Assembly: GCF_900112695.1 (NCBI RefSeq)
Contig: NZ_FOMT01000001.1
Coordinates: 434,001-498,000, forward strand
Source: Paenibacillus catalpae
GTDB lineage: Bacteria > Bacillota > Bacilli > Paenibacillales > Paenibacillaceae
Reading direction: 5' to 3'
DNA: 64,000 nt
The position numbers and the translations under genes were made by a program. Numbering within the stretch: the stretch's first letter is position 1; each line of letters opens with the position of its first letter. Positions 44,153-53,928 of the stretch are shown here, piece by piece. Under the pieces are notes generated by a model, which had not been told where the DNA came from, did not search any database, and saw nothing but the letters and a program-made list of their open reading frames with translations.

Positions 44153-44524
44153 GTGTTCCGTATTTCTTCGTTAACAGAGAAGGGCTTTAAATATCATGCG
44201 CTGCCCCAGGGCTTGCAAATGCTGGACAACAGGCTGACTATACAGCTGGAAGGCGTGGCAGAGGAAATAAACGCAAGGCTTAGCTTCAGCTTTCAAAGCC
44301 GTGAATGGACCATTGATCAAGTCGTGGAAATCGGCGCTCACATCCATAAGGAATGGACAGCATCAAAGTTAACCGAAGAGATAGAGCGGATTTTTGAATG
44401 TCAGCCAGAGCTCCTTGAAGAGGGCATGAGGCTGATCGGGCGAATCGATGAGATGAACCAGATGGATGAAGAGGAATTCGAAGCAGCTTGCGAGCGCGGC
44501 GAATTTGAAGATATTATCATGTAA
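44153..44524 (+). CDS. Hypothetical acidic protein
   Basis: 123 residues from GTG 44153, which has GGGGGGAG 8 bases upstream; ATG 44135 would place that site inside the gene. No signal peptide or membrane segment. The C-terminal half is strongly acidic and helical (EEIERIFECQPELLEEGMRL, DEEEFEAACERGEFEDIIM). Not recognised. The promoter and spacing suggest a monocistronic gene. Confidence 0.7.
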   Translation: MFRISSLTEKGFKYHALPQGLQMLDNRLTIQLEGVAEEINARLSFSFQSREWTIDQVVEIGAHIHKEWTASKLTEEIERIFECQPELLEEGMRLIGRIDEMNQMDEEEFEAACERGEFEDIIM

Positions 44525-44647
44525 TGGACTAACCGGCCTTCGACACTAGGCTGGTTATTTTATTTTCCCCGGGAGCAGGAAAAGAAGGTCGGATGGTAAA
44601 AGACTATAAGTGGACTTTATCATCCTGAATGACTGGAGAGTGCGGTT

Positions 44648-45910
44648 GTGGCAAAAGAACGGAATTGGGCTGGCAATTTTACCTATAATGCCCTCGAATA
44701 TCTTTATCCCGAAAGTGTAGAACAAGTGCAGGAGATTGTCGTACGAAACAGCAAGCTAAGAGTGCTGGGCTCGAGACATTCTTTTAACGGAATTGCAGAT
44801 TCGCATGCTAGCATGATATCGCTTCAGAAGATGAACCGTGTTCTTGCCTTAGACAAAGTGAATAACCGAGTAAAAGTTGAAGGCGGCATCCGTTACGGGG
44901 AACTTGGCGAATATTTGTATCAAGAGGGTTATGCGCTTCATAATCTGGCCTCGCTGCCACATATTACGATAGCCGGAGCAATTGCTACAGCCACCCATGG
45001 CTCTGGCGACCGTAACGGCAATCTTGCAACGGCTGTATTTGCCCTTGAGATTGTTAAAGCCGATGGAACGCTGGCTGTATTTACCCGTGAGGATCAAGAC
45101 GGCAAGTTCAATGGGGCCGTAGTTGGTTTAGGGGCTTTGGGCGTTGTGACAGCCATAACGCTGGACATTCAACCCGTCTTTGAGATCAGTCAATATATCT
45201 ACGAGAATCTTCCTCTGGCACAGCTGGAGAATAATCTGGATACGATTTTCTCAAGCGCATACAGCGTCAGTCTCTTTACGGACTGGACAGATTCTACCAT
45301 TAATCAAGTGTGGCAAAAGAGATTGGCTGATGCGAATACGGCAGCTGCGGAAGCTGAGTTCTTTGGTGCCAGCCTGGCAGAAGCGAAGCGCCATCCGGTG
45401 CCGGAGCAGACGGCGGAAAATTGCAGCGAGCAATTTGGCGTTCCGGGTCCATGGCATGAACGGCTGCCGCATTTCCGGATGGATTTCACGCCAAGTGCCG
45501 GTGAAGAAATACAGTCGGAGTATTTTGTAGCACGCCAGGATGCCTATCATGCTCTGCGCGCCATTCATGAACTTGGCGAGCAGATCACGCCGCTTTTATT
45601 TATTTCGGAGATTCGCACCATCGCAGCCGATCATTTGTGGATGAGCCCGAGCTATAAGCAGGATAGCGTTGGATTCCACTTCACCTGGAAGCCGAATTGG
45701 GAGGCTGTGAAACAAGTACTGCCACTTATTGAGGCTAAGCTTGAACCTTTTAACGCTCGCCCGCATTGGGGCAAGGTGTTCACCATGCCGGCTGAGCGTG
45801 TCCAATCGTTGTTTGAGAAGCTTCCGGAGTTCCGGCAATTATTGTTGGAATGCGATCCTGACGGGAAATTCCGGAATGATTTCATGAATGAGTACGTTAT
45901 GAAAAAGTAG
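44648..45910 (+). CDS. FAD-linked alditol oxidase-like protein
   Basis: 420 residues, vanillyl-alcohol oxidase family. LGSRHSFNGIADS (about 37-49) carries the His expected to hold FAD covalently, followed by VEGGIRYGELGEYLYQEGYAL and ATATHGSGDRNGNLA. The C-terminal ALO domain ends with HWGKVFTM. Related to AldO/xylitol oxidases, which oxidise sugar alcohols to aldoses with release of hydrogen peroxide. GTG start with GGAG upstream. It is a cytoplasmic protein without an evident partner. Confidence 0.88.
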   Translation: MAKERNWAGNFTYNALEYLYPESVEQVQEIVVRNSKLRVLGSRHSFNGIADSHASMISLQKMNRVLALDKVNNRVKVEGGIRYGELGEYLYQEGYALHNLASLPHITIAGAIATATHGSGDRNGNLATAVFALEIVKADGTLAVFTREDQDGKFNGAVVGLGALGVVTAITLDIQPVFEISQYIYENLPLAQLENNLDTIFSSAYSVSLFTDWTDSTINQVWQKRLADANTAAAEAEFFGASLAEAKRHPVPEQTAENCSEQFGVPGPWHERLPHFRMDFTPSAGEEIQSEYFVARQDAYHALRAIHELGEQITPLLFISEIRTIAADHLWMSPSYKQDSVGFHFTWKPNWEAVKQVLPLIEAKLEPFNARPHWGKVFTMPAERVQSLFEKLPEFRQLLLECDPDGKFRNDFMNEYVMKK

Positions 45911-45917
45911 TTCGGAA

Positions 45918-45947
45918 AAACGAGTCTCTGATGAGGCTCGTTTTTTT
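45918..45947 (+). terminator. Terminator of alditol oxidase-like gene
   Basis: AAACGAGTCTC, TGAT, GAGGCTCGTTTTTTT. Confidence 0.88.
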
Positions 45948-46136
45948 CCTTCTGACGTTTTGTTGGCTGAAACTGATCCAAAATGATGATAGTGATATGA
46001 TGGAAAAATCAGTTGCTTTTTATGGTAAATATAGGGAAGATAAAGAGATTAATATATCCAAAATAAGCGAGGCGGGTAAATCGGATCTCTTTTATTGATC
46101 GTCGCTTAAGCTAATCCTTGTAAGGAGGTTATGTCC

Positions 46137-46619
46137 ATGACAATGCCCACTCATATCGTGGCGGTAGGCGGTTTTGTAGAGAATGAGCAAGGCGATATCT
46201 TGTTGGTGAAGACACAGCATGATGGATGGGTATTTCCCGGGGGACAGGTGGAAGCCGGGGAAAATTTGACCGATGCCCTTATGCGCGAAATCCGCGAAGA
46301 GAGCGGGATGGAATGTGTTGTCTCCCATCTGATTGGCGTGTATTCCAATACAGGCACGTATAAATGGCATGATGGAGTAACGGATGTGCCAACCAAGCTG
46401 ATGCTGGATTTTGCATGCCGTCCAATAGGCGGTTCCTTGCAAACCTCCGAAGAAACGTCTGAGGTTTGTTGGGTTCAAAAGGAGAAGGTGCTTGATCTGA
46501 TCCATTTACCGGCGATCCAGACAAGGTATCAGGCTTACTTGGATTTTGACGGCACGATCCCGTATTTGGAATACGTGACGAAGCCGGATTTTATTATCAA
46601 ACACGACAGGAGAATCTAG
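46137..46619 (+). CDS. NUDIX hydrolase
   Basis: 160 residues. The Nudix box GGQVEAGENLTDALMREIREESG (about 36-58) is complete. It hydrolyses a nucleoside diphosphate derivative, which one is unknown. ATG 46137 lies 8 bases from GGAGG; ATG 46131 is too close. Confidence 0.9.
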   Translation: MTMPTHIVAVGGFVENEQGDILLVKTQHDGWVFPGGQVEAGENLTDALMREIREESGMECVVSHLIGVYSNTGTYKWHDGVTDVPTKLMLDFACRPIGGSLQTSEETSEVCWVQKEKVLDLIHLPAIQTRYQAYLDFDGTIPYLEYVTKPDFIIKHDRRI

Positions 46620-46623
46620 CGCT

Positions 46624-46686
46624 ATGGACTGTCTAGGCTGCCGCATTGCGAATGGGATTGAACCGGATGTAAACATCGTTTATGAG
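46624..46686 (+). pseudogene. HIT-family N-terminal fragment
   Basis: MDCLGCRIANGIEPDVNIVYE is the usual N-terminus of small HIT (histidine triad) hydrolases with the paired cysteines. After this the frame continues 40 codons without any HIT signature and runs into the next gene. The body with HxHxHxx is missing, so a deletion has joined the start of a HIT gene to unrelated sequence. Confidence 0.5.
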
Positions 46687-46756
46687 ATGGAGCGGAGAAG
46701 CGTTTGCGTAAGACGAGGGACCGTATCCTTCAATTCAAAAATAAGGAGGCCCTTAA

Positions 46757-47515
46757 ATGATGGCATCCGATGGCATATTGAAAGTGTGGAGAAAATTTGA
46801 TCGCTTTCCGATGGAGACATTGACCAAAGTCTGGTACTTTCAGAAAGACACGGCAAGAAAACAAAGAGAAGTCTCTTTAATGAAGGAGCATTATCAGCAA
46901 TACGGGATAACCGGCAATTGCTTTGATCTCGCCTTATGGCTGCTGCATGAATTTGATCAAGACGGCATTGAAGCCTATCCGGTCGGACATGATTTGGGAA
47001 CGCCTCATGCCCATGTTGCAGTCATTGCCATGAGCGAAGAAGGTCATCGCTATTTTTGCGACTTGGGGGATCAATGGCTGAACCCGGTACTTATTGACTC
47101 CGAGAGTAAGAATTATCGTTCAGACAGATTACAAGGCTTCTTTCCTGCAGCGGAAATCCAAGTGAATTCAGAGGGCTCCTTGCTTACGGTTGAGTACCAT
47201 CGACCAAACGGAAAGGTGAGCAGTCAGGATTTTCATACAACTCCGGTTGCAATCCCGGATTTCCTGAAAGCCGCAGAAATCTCCCAGAATACGATTAAAG
47301 ACAAGCCTTTATTAGAATGCCGAGTCCCAAGGGGCGACGAGATCGCGCATTGGGAGTTTTATAACTGGAACAGTGTTCTGAGTACAACGCAAGGATTATT
47401 CCATGAGACAGCAGCAGAGAATCTGGAACAATGGTGCACGAGAATTCATCAGAGAACGGGGTATGATCAGCAAGTTCTCTTGGAAGCTCTGCATATCTAT
47501 GATAGCATGCGTTAG
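46757..47515 (+). CDS. Arylamine N-acetyltransferase-like cysteine protein
   Basis: 252 residues, soluble. The order TGNCFDLALWLLHEF (Cys near 55), TPHAHVAVIA (His near 95) and CDLGDQW (Asp near 109) is a Cys-His-Asp triad set out as in arylamine N-acetyltransferases and other papain-like folds. Overall similarity to classical NAT is low, so the family is only likely. AAGGAGG precedes the ATG ATG pair. Confidence 0.65.
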   Translation: MMASDGILKVWRKFDRFPMETLTKVWYFQKDTARKQREVSLMKEHYQQYGITGNCFDLALWLLHEFDQDGIEAYPVGHDLGTPHAHVAVIAMSEEGHRYFCDLGDQWLNPVLIDSESKNYRSDRLQGFFPAAEIQVNSEGSLLTVEYHRPNGKVSSQDFHTTPVAIPDFLKAAEISQNTIKDKPLLECRVPRGDEIAHWEFYNWNSVLSTTQGLFHETAAENLEQWCTRIHQRTGYDQQVLLEALHIYDSMR

Positions 47516-47540
47516 CCGCCTATTCCCGGGCGGTTTTTTT
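47515..47540 (+). terminator. Short terminator
   Basis: CCGCC, loop TATTCCC, GGGCGG, seven T. Confidence 0.75.
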
Positions 47541-47647
47541 CTGACGTTCAGGTTGAAAAAGCCCTCTAACTTCGTTACATTCTGTCTAATGAAAACGGTA
47601 ATATCCGGACCTATACTAGACATATATAGCAAGAGAATGAAGGGCGG

Positions 47648-49117
47648 GTGGTTGGTGTGCCGCAGTCTCAATCGGCTGAGTTGACGATTCGGAATTGGAT
47701 AGGCGGGCAATGGGTAGAGCCGGCGGGCGGACGTTATGAAGAGGTGCCAAATCCGGCAACTGGAGGGCTTCTCGCACAGGTGCCCTATTCAGGGCCGGAG
47801 GATGTGGAGCGGGCCGTTCGGGCGGCTCAGCAAGCTTTCGAAGACTGGCGAGAGGTGGCCGTTCCGAGAAGGGCTCGGATTCTCTTCAAATACCAGCAGC
47901 TGCTGACCGAACATTGGGATGAGCTTGCCAGACTCATTACGACCGAAAATGGCAAAAGCTACACGGAAGCCCATGGCGAAGTGCAGCGGGGAATTGAATG
48001 CGTGGAGTTCGCAGCCGGGGCGCCGACCTTAATGATGGGCAGCCAGCTTCCGGATATTGCAACAGGGATTGAATCCGGAATGTATCGCTATCCGCTTGGT
48101 GTTATCGGCGGGATTACGCCATTCAACTTCCCGATGATGGTGCCATGCTGGATGTTTCCTCTGGCCATCGCTTGTGGTAATACATTTGTACTCAAGCCTT
48201 CCGAACGCACGCCGCTCTTGGCGAACCGTCTGGCGGAGCTGTTCAAGGAAGCGGGATTGCCGGATGGCGTATTAAACATCGTGCATGGCGCGAGGGACGT
48301 GGTAAATGGACTGCTGGAAAATAAGCAGGTCAAAGCGATCTCCTTCGTTGGCTCGCAGCCAGTTGCGGAGTATGTGTACAAGACTGCAGCTGCCCACGGT
48401 AAACGCGTGCAGGCGCTCGCCGGAGCGAAAAACCATTCGATCGTTATGCCGGATGCGGATATGGGGCCAGCCGTCAGCAATATTATTGCGGCAGCCTTTG
48501 GTTCGGCAGGTGAACGTTGTATGGCTTGCGCGGTCGTGGTTGCCGTCGGGGATGCAGCGGATCAGCTGCAGCAGCGGCTCGTTGAAGCTGCAAATCAGAT
48601 CAAGATCGGCAATGGCCTTGACACAGACGTCTTCCTTGGCCCGGTCATCCGTCAGGAGAACAAAGATCGGACAATCCGTTACATCGAGCTAGGCGTTAAA
48701 GAAGGAGCGCAGCTGATACGTGACGGACGGCTGGACACGGTAAGTGAAGAGGGGTATTTTATCGGTCCTACCATTTTTGATCGTGTTACACCTGCAATGA
48801 CCATCTGGAAGGAAGAGCTGTTTGCACCCGTACTTGCGATCGTGAGAGCGGACACGCTGGAAGAGGCGATAGCGATCAGCAATCAATCGGAGTTTGCCAA
48901 TGGTGCCTGCCTGTATACGGACAGTGCGAAGGCTATCCGACAATTCCGCGAACAGATTGATGCCGGCATGCTGGGAATTAATCTGGGAGTCCCGGCACCG
49001 ATGGCGTTTTTCCCGTTTTCCGGTTACAAAAATTCCTTCTATGGCGACCTGCACGCCAATGGCCGCGACGGAGTCGAGTTTTATACACGCAAAAAAATGG
49101 TGACTGCCAGGTACTAA
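47648..49117 (+). CDS. mmsA: Methylmalonate-semialdehyde dehydrogenase (CoA-acylating)
   Basis: 489 residues of the aldehyde dehydrogenase superfamily. [20 protein letters not shown] and the catalytic [12 protein letters not shown] (Cys near 290) identify the CoA-dependent MmsA/IolA branch, which turns malonate or methylmalonate semialdehyde plus CoA and NAD+ into acetyl- or propionyl-CoA with loss of CO2. GTG 47648 or GTG 47657 could be the start. It is followed after 33 bases by a class III transaminase whose product would be its substrate. Confidence 0.9.
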   Translation: MVGVPQSQSAELTIRNWIGGQWVEPAGGRYEEVPNPATGGLLAQVPYSGPEDVERAVRAAQQAFEDWREVAVPRRARILFKYQQLLTEHWDELARLITTENGKSYTEAHGEVQRGIECVEFAAGAPTLMMGSQLPDIATGIESGMYRYPLGVIGGITPFNFPMMVPCWMFPLAIACGNTFVLKPSERTPLLANRLAELFKEAGLPDGVLNIVHGARDVVNGLLENKQVKAISFVGSQPVAEYVYKTAAAHGKRVQALAGAKNHSIVMPDADMGPAVSNIIAAAFGSAGERCMACAVVVAVGDAADQLQQRLVEAANQIKIGNGLDTDVFLGPVIRQENKDRTIRYIELGVKEGAQLIRDGRLDTVSEEGYFIGPTIFDRVTPAMTIWKEELFAPVLAIVRADTLEEAIAISNQSEFANGACLYTDSAKAIRQFREQIDAGMLGINLGVPAPMAFFPFSGYKNSFYGDLHANGRDGVEFYTRKKMVTARY

Positions 49118-49150
49118 TCACTAATTGGAAGTGGAGAGGAGTACGACCAG

Positions 49151-50503
49151 ATGTCCAATAATCAGGAAGAAGCGGATTTGATCGCCAAGGATCGTCAATA
49201 TGTATGGCATGCGATGACGCCTTATAATGAGCAAGCACCGCCGATGGTTGTTTCGGAGGGGCAGGGCTCATGGATTACCGATAACCGGGGCAACCGTTAT
49301 TTGGACGGAATGTCCGGCCTATGGTGCGTGAACGTTGGCTACGGCCGGGAGGAGCTGGCGCGCGCGGCATATGAGCAGCTCAAGCAGCTATCGTATTATC
49401 CGCTTACTCAAAGCCATGAACCGGCAATCCTTCTGGCAGAGAAACTGAATGAATGGCTGGAGGATGATTATGTCATCTTCTATTCGAACAGCGGATCTGA
49501 CGCCAATGAAGTGGCATTCAAGATAGCGAGGCAATACCATGAGCAGACCGGTGCCCCTGGCAGGTACAAGTTTATTTCGCGATACCGGGCGTATCATGGC
49601 AATTCGATGGGGGCACTCGCCGCAACCGGGCAAGCTCAGCGCAAATATATGTACGAACCGCTTGCCGGAGGCTTCCTCCACGTCCAGCCGCCGGACAGCT
49701 ACCGCCGTCCCGAAGGAATGACGGTTGAACAGTTTAATCTGCAATGCGCGCAAGCAATTGAAAATACGATTATATGGGAAGGCCAGGAGACGATAGCAGC
49801 GGTTATTATGGAACCGGCGATTACTGGCGGGGGAGTGATTGTGCCTGAGCCAATCTATCTGGAGACGGTCCGGGACATCTGCACGAAGTACGGAGTCTTG
49901 CTTATTATGGACGAAGTAATCTGCGGGTTTGGACGCTCGGGCAAGAAGTTTGGCCATATGAATTACGGCATCAAGCCGGATATCGTGACAATGGCGAAAG
50001 GACTCACCAGCGGTTATCTGCCATTGTCGGCAACCGCGGTGCGCAAAGATATCTATGAAGCTTTCAAAGGCAAAGAAATGTACAGCCACTTCCGTCACCT
50101 GAATACATTTGGCGGATCACCCGCAGCATGTGCGCTTGCACTCGCTAATCTCGAGATTCTGGAGCGGGAACAATTGGTTGAGCGGTCTGCTGCTCTTGGC
50201 GAGCGGCTCATAAAAGAGCTTGCCGTATTGAAAGAGCATCCTGTTGTTGGGGATATACGCAGCTTTGGATTCCTCATGGGGATTGAGTTGGTTAGCGACA
50301 AGCAAACGAAGGAGCCCTATCCGTTGTCCGGTGTTGTCCGGATTATAGGGGAGTGCAAGGCGAAAGGGCTTATTATAGGCAAAAACGGCGATACCGTCGC
50401 AGGCTACAATAATGTGCTTACGATCAGCCCGCCGTTGTCATCTACGGATGAGGATGTCACTTTTATCATTCAAACGTTAAAGGAAGTTTTCCGTCATATA
50501 TAA
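49151..50503 (+). CDS. Class III aminotransferase, probably beta-alanine/omega-amino acid:pyruvate
   Basis: 450 residues, PLP enzyme. YLDGMSGLWCVNVGYGREEL at the N-terminus, SNSGSDANEVAFKIARQYH, LIMDEVICGFGRSGK and the PLP lysine in MAKGLTSGYLPLSA (near 284) are those of omega-amino acid transaminases (YhxA-like). With MmsA next door, transamination of beta-alanine to malonate semialdehyde is the simplest reading; 3-aminoisobutyrate is also possible. GGAGAGGAG before the ATG. Confidence 0.88.
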   Translation: MSNNQEEADLIAKDRQYVWHAMTPYNEQAPPMVVSEGQGSWITDNRGNRYLDGMSGLWCVNVGYGREELARAAYEQLKQLSYYPLTQSHEPAILLAEKLNEWLEDDYVIFYSNSGSDANEVAFKIARQYHEQTGAPGRYKFISRYRAYHGNSMGALAATGQAQRKYMYEPLAGGFLHVQPPDSYRRPEGMTVEQFNLQCAQAIENTIIWEGQETIAAVIMEPAITGGGVIVPEPIYLETVRDICTKYGVLLIMDEVICGFGRSGKKFGHMNYGIKPDIVTMAKGLTSGYLPLSATAVRKDIYEAFKGKEMYSHFRHLNTFGGSPAACALALANLEILEREQLVERSAALGERLIKELAVLKEHPVVGDIRSFGFLMGIELVSDKQTKEPYPLSGVVRIIGECKAKGLIIGKNGDTVAGYNNVLTISPPLSSTDEDVTFIIQTLKEVFRHI

Positions 50504-50510
50504 CGAATAA

Positions 50511-50544
50511 AGAAAAACAAAAAAAAGCCTGACATGATCAAGCT
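50511..50544 (-). terminator. Terminator of tRNA operon
   Basis: On the minus strand AGCTTGA, loop TCATG, TCAGGCT, then TTTTTTTTG. It also offers a T-poor end for the transaminase gene on the other strand. Confidence 0.75.
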
Positions 50545-50562
50545 TCCTGCGTGTTTGCTCTA

Positions 50563-50639
50563 TGGTCGGGACGACACGATTTGAACATGCGACCCCCTGG
50601 TCCCAAACCAGGTGCTCTACCAAGCTGAGCTACGTCCCG
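50563..50639 (-). tRNA. tRNA-Pro (anticodon TGG)
   Basis: Full cloverleaf: acceptor CGGGACG/CGTCCCG, D arm AGCTCAGCTTGGTAGAGC, anticodon arm CTGGTTTGGGACCAG, T loop GTTCAAATC, encoded CCA. Confidence 0.97.
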
Positions 50640-50646
50640 GAAAAAA

Positions 50647-50722
<76 letters not shown>

Positions 50723-50751
50723 ATATTGTTTTTGTGTCGGGCACAAAACGT

Positions 50752-50781
50752 ATTATGCCACAGCCTGTACGGATTATGCAA
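50752..50781 (-). promoter_or_regulatory. Promoter of tRNA-Thr/tRNA-Pro
   Basis: On the minus strand TTGCAT (50781-50776), 18 bp, CATAAT (50757-50752), 30 bases before tRNA-Thr. Confidence 0.6.
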
Positions 50782-50801
50782 GCCTTTTTTTGAAAAAAGT
50801 T

Positions 50802-51014
50802 TTAGAGCTTTTTGGCCTTGAAATGTACGACCGCACTGAACAGCATTTTGCCGGTAATTGAGTTAAATGCGGCTTGATGCTGAACTTGATGGACCTGCAG
50901 CAGCAACGCTTTATTATTCTCGATCTGCTGCTCGATCTTCAGCTCCAACGTACGCAGATCACTTGCTTGAAAGAACTCTACTTTATCGTCTATTAGATCC
51001 AACCGAAATTCCAT
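50802..51014 (-). CDS. DUF2536 family protein (YrzA-like)
   Basis: 70 residues. MEFRLDLIDDKVEFFQA, LELKIEQQIENNKALLLQVH and the end SAVVHFKAKK are the DUF2536 pattern of Bacillales. Soluble, function unknown. AGGAG lies 9 bases before the ATG. Confidence 0.85.
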   Translation of the reverse strand: MEFRLDLIDDKVEFFQASDLRTLELKIEQQIENNKALLLQVHQVQHQAAFNSITGKMLFSAVVHFKAKKL

Positions 51015-51189
51015 TATACATTACTCCTGTCTATGTGATTATTAGAATCTATTATAGCGTTTTCGTATTCCATTTCAAAGAGATGAGTCTAAAGTCTGGC
51101 GGTATGGGAATAGTGGCAATTTTTGTTTACAAATAGGTAGATATATCCTAAACTAGTCCTTGTGTGTCGAAAATAGTCGTAAATAAACT

Positions 51190-51326
51190 GAAAAAGGCAA
51201 ACTTGTCGAAAGGCAAGGACGCAAAGTTATGGGCCTAATGTTGGAGAAAACGATGGCTGCCAGACCGCCGGACGCAGGACATAGTGCCTTAATCAGCTAT
51301 CCGTGAAGTCCAGGACGGATAGCTTA
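51190..51326 (+). ncRNA. Cyclic-di-GMP-I (GEMM) riboswitch with terminator
   Basis: GGCAAACTTGTCGAAAGGCA, then GGACGCAAAG, GGGCCTAA and ATGGCTGCCAGACCGCC (51196-51269) match the GEMM-I consensus, including the tetraloop receptor and GNRA-type GAAA loop. Downstream, AGCTATCCGT and ACGGATAGCT (51295-51304 and 51315-51324) form a stem followed by TATTCTTTTTT. Binding of c-di-GMP would control readthrough into the chemoreceptor gene. Confidence 0.93.
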
Positions 51327-51359
51327 TTCTTTTTTCAGTGACAGCGAGGAGAGACGGGG

Positions 51360-53138
51360 ATGAAGGAAAGGGTTAAGAAGGCATTACAATGGCTAAGCTC
51401 CAGAAATCAGTTGCTCGGAGGCAGACGGAAGATAGGAGTCAGACTGCTCCTGTTAACCGGTATCATTACGTTATTTAACGTAGTGGCAGGTGCGTTTATT
51501 TACACGCAAAATTTGTCGGTATCTCATGCAGTCAAAGAGGCAAATACGTTAACAAGCGCGCAGCGGGAGTATGAGGGGATATCCAATACGCTGCTTCAGA
51601 CGTTGCTCTTGATGATCAACTCCATCGAGAATAACAATGACACTGAGAATGCAGAGGCAGTAGATCCAAAAGAGCGTTTGGCGGATATGCCAAGTCAGCT
51701 GGAGCATTTGAAGGAGACCTTCGCCAAGCTCGACCGCATGTTCCCGGCAGAGGCGGAACAGCAGACTTACATCGGACAGGCTAATATCTATGAGATTGCC
51801 TACAACGATTTAAAGAGCTCGAATGTCACTCAGTTTGAGAATGTGACAGCCGAGATGAAATCGGCACTCGTGCTGAGGCTTGTAAATATTTATTTGAATG
51901 AGCTGGAGTTTGCGAACCAGAATGTGAATGGCCGGATTACAGTGGATGCGGCGCATACGGATAAGAATCTCTCCGACAGTGTGGATACAGCTAATATTAT
52001 TATTCTGATTAATGTACTGATTCTGGCTATCATTCCATTCCTGTTTACAATGGGGCTTGTGAGGAGCATTAAAGCGGGTCTTCAAGGTATTATGGGCCGC
52101 ATTCATGCGTATCAGCATAATGATTTCACTTATAACAAATCGCTCGAACGGAAAGATGAATTTGGCGATATTGACCGTTCGCTTGCCGCAATGGGCGATA
52201 ATTTGAGAGCCACGGTCAAAGCGACGCTCAGCGTCAGCCAGACGGTGCTTCAAATGTCGAACCAGATGGGCGAGATGATCGGGCGCAACCGCACGGCCTC
52301 GGAAGGGGTAAAAGGGCAGATTGATCTTGGAACGACGGTCCTGCTGTCCCAGTATGATGATGCTACTTCCATCTCCGCCGTAACCGAACAGATCTCGGCA
52401 AGCTCGCAGGAGATTGCAGCTTCCAGCGATTATATCAACAAGGATATGCAGCAGATGAGAGATGATTCGCATACGGGCTCGGTTGATATGGAAGGCGTAG
52501 TACAGATGGTTAATCAGACGGTAGAGCAATTTAACCAGGTTACCGAAGCCTTTAACCGGATCACGGAGCGTTACAGCAATGTCTCGAAATTTCTTCAGAG
52601 CATCCAGGATGTGAATACGCAGACTAACCTGCTGTCGCTGAATGCTTCAATCGAGTCCGCGCGTGCAGGCGAGCATGGCCGCGGCTTTGCGGTAGTAGCC
52701 GAGGAAATTCGCAAGCTGTCGGGTCAAACCGACCTTATCTCGAAGAACATCTCGAAGGAAATGCACCTGATTCAAGAGGACGTAGCAACAAGCAGCAAGA
52801 GCATGGGGGCCTTCGCCGAAGTGATCTTCTCTACGAAGCAGGCTTCTATCGCGGCAAGCGACGTATTCAGGGGGCTGGAGAAACAGAGTAACACGTTGTC
52901 TGAACAGGTTAGCGAAATATCGACCGCAATCAACGAGATTACGACAGGCATTACGCATATCGTTACCGCAGTAGACAAGCTGCTGCAGACCTCGTCGGAC
53001 GTGAACGGCAAAATGGAGCAGATGGGTCATCTGTCTGTTGAGCAGAATAATATCTCTGACGATCTGCAAGGAATGGCGCAAAATCTGCAGCAATCCTCGT
53101 ATGAGCTGAAAGAGAAAGCGGCCATCTTTAAAGTTTAA
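51360..53138 (+). CDS. Methyl-accepting chemotaxis protein
   Basis: 592 residues. First membrane helix about 26-47, extracytoplasmic four-helix sensor (about 48-205), second helix about 213-235, HAMP linker (about 236-290), then the signalling coiled coil with hairpin tip [31 protein letters not shown] (about 424-454). It senses an unknown ligand and signals to CheA at the flagellar motor. GGAGAG before ATG 51360. Expression is placed under a c-di-GMP riboswitch. Confidence 0.93.
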   Translation: MKERVKKALQWLSSRNQLLGGRRKIGVRLLLLTGIITLFNVVAGAFIYTQNLSVSHAVKEANTLTSAQREYEGISNTLLQTLLLMINSIENNNDTENAEAVDPKERLADMPSQLEHLKETFAKLDRMFPAEAEQQTYIGQANIYEIAYNDLKSSNVTQFENVTAEMKSALVLRLVNIYLNELEFANQNVNGRITVDAAHTDKNLSDSVDTANIIILINVLILAIIPFLFTMGLVRSIKAGLQGIMGRIHAYQHNDFTYNKSLERKDEFGDIDRSLAAMGDNLRATVKATLSVSQTVLQMSNQMGEMIGRNRTASEGVKGQIDLGTTVLLSQYDDATSISAVTEQISASSQEIAASSDYINKDMQQMRDDSHTGSVDMEGVVQMVNQTVEQFNQVTEAFNRITERYSNVSKFLQSIQDVNTQTNLLSLNASIESARAGEHGRGFAVVAEEIRKLSGQTDLISKNISKEMHLIQEDVATSSKSMGAFAEVIFSTKQASIAASDVFRGLEKQSNTLSEQVSEISTAINEITTGITHIVTAVDKLLQTSSDVNGKMEQMGHLSVEQNNISDDLQGMAQNLQQSSYELKEKAAIFKV

Positions 53139-53159
53139 TTCCACTTTTATTACCTATGC

Positions 53160-53219
53160 ATAGGCTGTTATCCAAAGGTTATCGCGAAGATGCCTCGAGG
53201 AGAACAGCCTTTTCTTTTG
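53160..53219 (+). terminator. Terminator of chemoreceptor gene
   Basis: AGGCTGTT and AACAGCCT (53161-53168 and 53205-53212) bracket a long loop, followed by TTTCTTTTG. Confidence 0.6.
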
Positions 53220-53231
53220 TTTATGGAACGT

Positions 53232-53756
53232 TTAAGGAGTTTTGTGAGCTTTCGCATTCTGGAACCGGTGTATCCCGAAATCAGTGAGGGATGAGCTTAA
53301 GATAGCCTCTCTAAGCGGGTGCAGATCCGGAGTAAAGCGAACCTCGATGCCATGCTTCATGAGAAGATCGAGCAGATGAGGAAGCGGCTGTACCGTTATA
53401 GGGGTCTGGGTTTCCGTGGAGGTGTAGTAGCCGGCGCATTCATCAAATAATACAAAAGATTCAGGCCGCAGCTCGTACCGGTACAATGTCGTTTGCTTCA
53501 TCCGTTCATACCAGCCTGTCTCTACCGTAATCACAATGTCAGAAGAAGTTGTACCAAAAAACTTCTGTTCATCCTCCGCCGTAATTCGAGCAGACCGCGT
53601 AAATACAATTCGGGGACAATCCCTTGGGAAGAAAAACGTAAATTGATGCTCCTCATCAATTGCCCATACAACAGGCGGCATATCGGTACGGTTTGCTTTC
53701 ACCCTCGGGACAAATACGTCAATCGAGCTTTCCTCGCTAAAATGAAACAGCTTCAC
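53232..53756 (-). CDS. DUF6886-like protein
   Basis: 174 residues, soluble. VKLFHFSEESSIDVFVPRV, VWAIDEEHQFTFFFPRDCPRI and YRYELRPESF recall the family annotated as DUF6886, of unknown function. GTG 53756 is 8 bases from CGGAGG; ATG 53762 would be only 2 bases away. Confidence 0.65.
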   Translation of the reverse strand: MKLFHFSEESSIDVFVPRVKANRTDMPPVVWAIDEEHQFTFFFPRDCPRIVFTRSARITAEDEQKFFGTTSSDIVITVETGWYERMKQTTLYRYELRPESFVLFDECAGYYTSTETQTPITVQPLPHLLDLLMKHGIEVRFTPDLHPLREAILSSSLTDFGIHRFQNAKAHKTP

Positions 53757-53865
53757 CTTCATAACCTCCGATCGGATTCCTTAGGAGTGCTTATCTATTC
53801 TAGAGCAGTCCTTCTAGGCGAACAACTATTTTCCGTAAGAAACGGGATATTTTAATAATGGACCC

Positions 53866-53909
53866 TTTACAGCACTAATGATCTAGTGTACTATTCAACT
53901 ATAACACTA
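53866..53909 (+). promoter_or_regulatory. Promoter and operator of YtrA-type module 2
   Basis: TTTACA (53866-53871), 17 bp, TACTAT (53889-53894). The dyad TAGTGT (53884-53889) and ACACTA (53904-53909) overlaps the -10 element. It resembles the dyad of module 1 in the GTGT...ACAC half-sites and is a likely target of the GntR protein coded at 55678. Confidence 0.65.
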
Positions 53910-53928
53910 ATACAAAAGGAGAGGCGCT

